Shown piece after piece: positions 60,001-64,000 of a stretch of 64,000 nucleotides of DNA (positions are counted from its first letter, which is position 1; every line of letters starts with the position of its first letter). This DNA comes from Isoetes taiwanensis (Eukaryota > Streptophyta > Lycopodiopsida > Isoetales > Isoetaceae). The notes under the pieces are model-generated. The model worked only from the letters and a program-made list of their open reading frames with translations, was not told where the DNA came from and did not search any database. The translations under genes and the position numbers were made by a program. The DNA is taken from assembly GCA_021234155.1 (NCBI GenBank), contig JAJEKV010000032.1, positions 11,786,099-11,850,098 of the forward strand, in the 5' to 3' direction.

Positions 60001-60843
60001 AGCTTTGGGGATTTATGGTGTGAGGAAGACAGCAGATGGACTACCTGGGAGGAAGTGAAACAAAGAACAAAAGGTTCAACCTTAGACAAAAAAATTTTCA
60101 ATAAGATCATGGGATTGATTAAGGACCTCCAGGATATGGCAGCTGCCTCCAATAGTTGGACCTTAAACAACAAGGAGACTTATTCAGTTAAGGAAATATA
60201 TAGTGCTCTGCTAGGCAACACACAATCAAGAGCATGTTCTCTCTGGCCTTGTGATGAAGACACCTTAGCCTCAGTATGTGCTAAAGGCTGGAAAAATTAT
60301 GGAGCTCCTAAGATCACTACATTCAGATGGATCTTGCTGCACCAAAGTCTTCAAACTAATCTTTCCAGATCCAAATATGATAGCAATATCTCTAGTTTGT
60401 GCCCCTTGGGATGTGGAATGACAGAAGACTCAAACCATGTTTTTCTATGTTCAAAAATAGCTGAAATTTGGACATGGACTTCACAAATTAATCTGGGTGC
60501 ACCTGCAAATCTCCTGGAATTTCTAAATGGTAGTTCCAGAGTCACGAATACTTGCAGAATTTTAACATGCTGGATCATTTGGAAACATAGGAATTTAGTG
60601 GCTATTGAAAAGAAAGCTATCAATCAGCATTGGATTAAAGCCAAGCTCTGGAATCTCATACAGGACACAGCCACTGCCCACAAAACCGCCAAAGGGGCCA
60701 AATATGACAAAGCCTGGGATCGGATTGGAAGATTCCAAGGATTATTTCATTTTTTTACTCCAATTCTAACAGAATTTAATGGTGTTCTTCACAGATCATC
60801 AGAGGAGGATGATGCAGATGGGAGCCCCACCGAGAAGTTCTGA
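57040..60843 (+). CDS. LINE ORF2 protein: APE endonuclease, reverse transcriptase, zf-RVT; intact
   Basis: 1267 residues, starting MKIVSWNMRG in a TAATG overlap with a preceding stop. The endonuclease (about 1-230) has LLQEHR, NVYAST, LLAGDFNNT and SISDHFP, so the Glu, Asp/Asn and Asp-His catalytic residues are present. The reverse transcriptase (about 450-760) has GKSPGPDGLPPEFY, LGDWRPISLTNTSYKILAK, LKLDFKRAYDTISW, GVRQGCPLAPYLFLIVAEI and the active-site QYADDT. The zinc tail (about 1125-1145) has CPLGC and NHVFLC. It nicks target DNA and primes reverse transcription from the nick. No stop or frame change is seen, so the enzyme could be functional. Confidence 0.96.
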   Translation: MKIVSWNMRGIKGPLKRKRAIIALRELKANIILLQEHRLPNFESERLGSWVDPNSDSIWTAADGTRGGTCTIWRGFKSLHKYSHSSGRWTVVVLEIEGKPTAILNVYASTEPAERAVQWTQMNEWISRNGHITNLLLAGDFNNTPSWNQKLGRRINMNKKEKIAWDQLMVHFCHIPPSSSNVYSWSNKRKDEDRTYCLLDRYYICNKTLPSWDNMIASSDISSSISDHFPQILENSANSTKGGSNVPFKMNTELLKMKSFCNAFQEFYKSLPKVKSTGSINYFLGKMKQAKGWIKSWGREWFRKRKEQKHVVYKQMKEIRTALFTDKDNQELQKQEFELESKVKHIEEEEAKSLAIKSKCKLINYMDKGSSAYFFRAAKNRVCNNGITKVKTSQGMTVDKQKDIEEYFYKEYSNIFDSQPVQEDNLQKFFEDIPPATQQIKDDDLLVAPTEREIWDTLKSMAIGKSPGPDGLPPEFYTEFWEIMKEDITFFIQGAWKVNKLPPAINAGHIALIPKVENPEVLGDWRPISLTNTSYKILAKILANRLCPHLQTVIDPCQSAFLPTRSILDNYLGASEGLHWNKLSNQGCMLLKLDFKRAYDTISWQFLQKAMAHIGFSESIYRKVWSFNETAASALLINGTPTKLFQCKRGVRQGCPLAPYLFLIVAEIVTRLAHHLHAQKMINCLNFPKDQGSFVIMQYADDTFVFLKDDDHSLRHFLDAMDRFGQVSGVWLNKDKCAILLDAQTNRMLDIQVLKKDAATKILGIPIALNSTIHGLWEPIVTRIKRKLLQFPASLSLAGRVEIANSVIASTHVYFSSAIVADKCSYKQIETAIRKFIWQGKHKVAWADLIKPRKLGGLGCKDLFLQAQALAAKIIYRAIHANSPSPALKLVKYWVEESHPVGSKTLKHCLPDSAFFQLVPCSNTSPTIRRMLQAWNQASLCYRPPVVDARCKDIKMFWHPDLAPQTVGCLALQHPQKYMQWFMAGYKSFGDLWCEEDSRWTTWEEVKQRTKGSTLDKKIFNKIMGLIKDLQDMAAASNSWTLNNKETYSVKEIYSALLGNTQSRACSLWPCDEDTLASVCAKGWKNYGAPKITTFRWILLHQSLQTNLSRSKYDSNISSLCPLGCGMTEDSNHVFLCSKIAEIWTWTSQINLGAPANLLEFLNGSSRVTNTCRILTCWIIWKHRNLVAIEKKAINQHWIKAKLWNLIQDTATAHKTAKGAKYDKAWDRIGRFQGLFHFFTPILTEFNGVLHRSSEEDDADGSPTEKF

Positions 60844-61129
60844 TAACCGGGTTGTAGTGGAAGAAATTTCAAGAATCAAAATGGAAGAAAACATGATTCT
60901 ACTTAAACAAGAGGTGATTCATGCCAGGGCCATTAAGAAGCTGCTTAAGAGACAGGTTATCTGGAGACACAACATTCACCACTGGCAGCAAAGGAGGGAA
61001 GCCCGGGTGCTTATGCTAATGGACTTCACCTCATATACTGTTAAGGAGTTGGACGAAATGCTCAGTGTGTTTGGCAACTCCAGAGTCTCTGACTTGTCCC
61101 TGCAGGATCTGATCGAAGCAAACAGCTAA
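60779..61129 (+). CDS. Small ORF overlapping the end of LINE ORF2
   Basis: 116 codons in the +1 frame relative to ORF2, overlapping it by 65 bases and continuing well past its stop. The predicted protein is charged and helical (EENMILLKQEVIHARAIKKL, RRQ/HHWQQRR-like basic patch, ending LSLQDLIEANS). No family is recognised. It could be a separate third ORF, or the original C-terminus of ORF2 cut off by a frame change. Expression is uncertain. Confidence 0.4.
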   Translation: MVFFTDHQRRMMQMGAPPRSSDNRVVVEEISRIKMEENMILLKQEVIHARAIKKLLKRQVIWRHNIHHWQQRREARVLMLMDFTSYTVKELDEMLSVFGNSRVSDLSLQDLIEANS

Positions 61130-62142
61130 AAGTTAGACATAGCACTTAGCTATTCCAGGAATAGCAATGCTATTTTGGATGTTTCTGTGTGATTGGTTAA
61201 ATTTTCCATGCTACATTATGAACACAGGAATTGGCAACCTGTATATGCCCTATATAGCTCTCTTAAAGCAGGTTGTACCTCCATATATGGAGGACACTTT
61301 TTATTAATAGGTCTCCTCTGGAGTCCTATTATATTTTGATGTATCTTAACTAAACTATGAATAAAAAACCCACCTTGCCTTCAAAAAAAAAAAAAAAAAA
61401 ACTCTCTTGCCATGCTGGCATTTCCAGATATGATTCCATCATTTGCATCTGAATTATTATAGACCAGCTTCAGTGCTTGCACCACCTCACCGATAAAAGG
61501 GTTGCACATACATGGAAGCAATTGCAGGTGGTGTTGCCAAGTTGAAATAAAACTCGTTTCCAAGAGCAGGATCTACCCAGCTTTCTAAGCCTTCTTTACT
61601 TGTCAGTAATGGTCTTGGCCATTCAACAATACCTCTCGCAGCACCTAGTGCAATTTTTTAATGAGCTTCCCAATCAAGGGAACCTGAGGTATTGAACTGG
61701 CAAAATCTTTAAATTAGAAGGGTAAACCACTCTAGTTTCAACAATACCAAATTACCATGGGCGTGTGAATCCACGCTTCCATTATGAATCAATTCATACA
61801 CCAAATAAAGGGTGCGACCTTCTGTGCATATTCCTATAAGATAAACCAAATTGCGGTGATGCAGAGTGAGAGCATTCTAATCTTTAAAACAAAGAACGAG
61901 AGCATTCAAAACAAAGAACAAGAGCATTCAAATAGCCCCACTTTTACTTATATTCGACGCGAGTCCCAAATTCACACAAGTTCCTTCTGAAGGCAAGACT
62001 AATTTGACAATGGAAGTGATATCAAAGTTTCACATTCCTCTATAAGCTGCTCTATTGTGAACTTTGGATGAGAGTAACAATAATGTGGCCACACTAGAGT
62101 GTATGTCAATGTCTTCAGAAATAGTGACTAACAATTACTCAC

Positions 62143-62359
62143 TGTTCCATATGGAAACGAAGCAACATGCTTTCCATCAGCCTGAATGAGATGGCCTTCC
62201 CATCCTGCCCTGATAAACAATAGCTCTTCCACAAATGGATAGCTCCACTCGGCACTTGATTTTGCAGAATGTCCAATGAATTGTTCCACCACTGATTTAG
62301 ATCCTCTAATGTGTCATCATCATTTTGTATCCAAGTTTGGCATTTTGCTAGTCCATCAT
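62143..62359 (-). pseudogene. Single exon of a plant galactosyltransferase (GALT, galectin domain)
   Basis: Bounded by acceptor GTGTTTCAG and donor GTGAGT. It reads DGLAKCQTWIQNDDD and LEDLNQWW. After a frame change near 62245 it reads EWSYPFVEELLFIRAGWEGH and LIQADGKHVASFPYGT. This is the galectin-type domain pattern of hydroxyproline O-galactosyltransferases (GALT2-6: PKCEKWI, PFVE, AGLEGYH, DGRHVTSFPYRT), which act in the Golgi on arabinogalactan proteins. Only this 217 bp exon is found, with a frame change, so it is a gene fragment. Confidence 0.68.
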
Positions 62360-62534
62360 CTGAAACACACAAGGGAAAAAAATATAACTACACCGTAGAA
62401 GCAATATCCAACAATATGCAGTCTATGCATTTCGGTGAATAAACAAAACTCCACATTTTTAAAAGCCAAAAATTAAAATACCTGTCCCGCACGTAAATAG
62501 TCTAAATCAGACCACACATATAATAACCCCTTAC

Positions 62535-63480
62535 CTTGATCTCCTCACCATACCGAGCTGTTGAAGCTGCAAGACGAGCATCAACAGTTTTTTTATATCA
62601 CGTTGAAGCCTCCTTTGAAAGTCTAACATTGTTGAGCCACCTTGTTGAGCCACTTGAGAGGATAATATTCTGCAAGTGACCAAAAAACCATATAACTTCT
62701 CACTAGATAAGATTAGCTTCAAGTTTTCACTGCTACTATAATCCCAGATATGGGGCTTATAAAAAATGAATCAACCTTGTATAAAGCATGTCTTGTGTCT
62801 GTTGGTGATGCTTGTATGCATTTATATACAACGTCCGTTGACTGCCAACAATTGTTGATTCTGTTCAAAGTTTCACAGCTATGTTACAACAGAAAGCAGC
62901 CATTGGAGCATTATGAAACGGCTTGCCTTTCATTCAAACATAAGAAAGGTCCACATTCAAACCTCTGGTGCAAGAAAACGCTCATATCCGATCTCACAAG
63001 CATATGCCTGCCCTGTTTTGGAATTTCTGCCCGGCCACTGCTTTATATACTTTGCAGGCTCCTTATCATGCTTGTTAAACTCCTGCATTTGTGCACACAA
63101 ATTGAAATTTACTGCAGGGCCCAAAAGGGAAAATGTTGCTCAAAAATTAACACATTCATCCTGATTAATTTGAATGGACCTTGGGTAGGACTGTAAATAG
63201 CCAAATAAGGACAAAGAAATAGCCTACCTTGACAATGTTAGCACAAGTGTAACCATACGTTTCCTTGACTTTCCATGCCACTTCAAATGAATCCTCAGGT
63301 GGTACGGGCTCACCTCGTTCCTAAACATGTCTGCCAAAGATCAACATGCATAGATTTGATGCTGCTCCCTATTACATAGCCATCTGCAACTGGTACGACA
63401 TGTGTTACTCCATCTCCTTTCCAGCATCTACAACCACCCGAGTCATTTCACACTGCCAGAGATGGCCTACATACAATCAG
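62535..63480 (-). pseudogene. Actin-related protein 3 (ARP3) gene fragment, broken
   Basis: Minus-strand exon pieces in ARP3 order are: about 63480-63330 (CEMTRVVVDAG, then HVVPVADGYVIGS); to 63228 ([24 protein letters not shown] then a GTAGG donor); 63082-62963 ([31 protein letters not shown]); about 62840-62776 (VVYKCIQASPTDTRHALYK); and 62669-62535 (NIILSS, GGSTMLDFQRRLQRDIKK, VDARLAASTARYGEEIK). ARP3 is a core subunit of the ARP2/3 actin-branching complex. Breaks: a stop and deletion before ERGEP, a tandem duplication of about 13 bp at GTGGCTCAACAAG, and a frame change after RDIKK. The first and last exons are not found, and the exon expected between the third and fourth pieces is unclear. 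Confidence 0.8.
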
Positions 63481-64000
63481 AAATAAAGATTGCATCAAGG
63501 TCCTTCGCCATCCTTATTTGCAGCTTCCTACAAAGGAGAAAAAGTATTAACTACCTTAAGAGAAAATGCAGCCTATTAACTTAACACCTCTATTTGTCCA
63601 TAAAAGAAGCATGCGAAAATGCAATCTAGCATAACCGAAGCAAGCATTCTACTTTTCATTTTCCAGCTTTTGGAATTAACTGAGACAGAGAGCATGTTAC
63701 AGGTTGCAGAATCAAATAGGAAGGGTATACATTAACTCGAGCAGTCTAATGAATGCATAAAAAGGCTGTAACTTAGAAATGAGCTATTCTAGAAGATGGT
63801 GAACTTGCACATGCCAACATCATTCTGCATCAAGAATCACATGACCTTTCCTGGATTATGGAGTCAAGGGGTAATTTTAATTTGCTGTCCCATAGACATG
63901 CCGACCATAATTGTAGATGTGAAGATCATCTTAATGCCTTGTCCGTGGCTGTTTGTGCTGCAGCTCTCTTACATCACAGGGAATAGGTAATTTTATATCC
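63481..64000. other. Window end, no recognised gene
   Basis: Short frames only. Earlier ARP3 exons could lie beyond the window on this side, but none is convincing here. Confidence 0.4.

Larger units (their letters stand above)
54853..61400 (+). mobile_element. Full-length LINE (plant L1 type) with intact ORF2
   Basis: 6548 bp with a poly(A) end at 61383-61400 and a perfect 14-bp target duplication ACTCTCTTGCCATG (54839-54852 and 61401-61414). It starts GGAGGATGGCG, carries ORF1 (broken) and a complete 1267-codon ORF2, then a 3' UTR of about 0.5 kb. It is inserted antisense in the kinase pseudogene. The perfect duplication and intact ORF2 suggest a fairly recent insertion. Confidence 0.95.
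54715..61870 (-). pseudogene. Receptor-like Ser/Thr kinase gene (ALE2-like), deleted and split by a LINE
   Basis: Minus-strand pieces are: about 61870-61756 HHRNLVYLIGICTEGRTLYL and VYELIHNGSVDSHAHG (kinase N-lobe end); about 61700-61650 LDWEA, then KIALGAARG; then directly IVEWPRPLLTSKEGLESWVD and PAIASMYVQP; and after a frame change FIGEVVQALKLVYN and NASMARE (61415). Reading continues beyond the LINE at 54838 with SLADYNGNATQQTWNN and SASFISIDYDSGTF. The segment between KIALGAARG and IVEWPRP should hold the catalytic HRD, DFG and APE motifs; it is gone, so no kinase activity is possible. The LINE (54853-61400) sits inside the C-terminal coding sequence. The left end is approximate. Confidence 0.78.

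Overview
The window is nuclear DNA of a land plant, most likely a fern; a lycophyte is less likely and a hornwort is possible. It holds intron-poor PLS-class PPR genes with C-terminal DYW domains, a U6 snRNA sequence of plant type, plant EXO70, ARP3, galactosyltransferase and receptor-kinase gene parts, and dense layered retrotransposons. Both PPR proteins carry a [K/V]PAxA motif where flowering plants have the PG box. That variant (DYW:KP) is known from hornworts, lycophytes and ferns and is linked to U-to-C organelle RNA editing.

Layout. 1-1656: 3' part of a PPR-DYW gene. 1657-7655: no recognisable gene, several short tandem repeats and one strong hairpin. 7656-31136: a stack of transposons at a (CT)n microsatellite. 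It begins with a decayed PIF/Harbinger-like element (7748-12326). Next is a Ty3/gypsy-like LTR element (12414-31007), whose interior holds an ORF1-only LINE-like insertion (15912-17640). Its 3' LTR is split by two younger insertions: a 7.7 kb Sola-like DNA transposon (18898-26576) with a broken FCP1/HAD phosphatase-like gene, and a 4.07 kb LTR element with two apparently identical 440 bp LTRs (26636-30701). 31900-33115: reverse transcriptase remnant. 33348-38149: a minus-strand LINE whose 5' end is fused to U6 snRNA sequence and whose ORF2 start is split by a hAT-type MITE.

39758-41785: 3' exons of an EXO70 gene on the minus strand, cut off upstream by a rearranged Copia element (41903-47214). 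48306-48439: a tRNA-derived SINE. 49361-51709: complete PPR-DYW gene. 51712-64000: a minus-strand series of gene pieces: an unidentified terminal exon, an intact-looking two-exon IFI27/ISG12-like gene, a receptor-kinase pseudogene split by a full-length LINE (54853-61400, intact ORF2), one galactosyltransferase exon, and an ARP3 pseudogene.

The probably functional host genes are the two PPR-DYW genes (organelle RNA editing factors) and possibly the IFI27-like gene. Nearly everything else is mobile DNA or gene debris. All family assignments come from reading translated sequence by eye; no database search was run.
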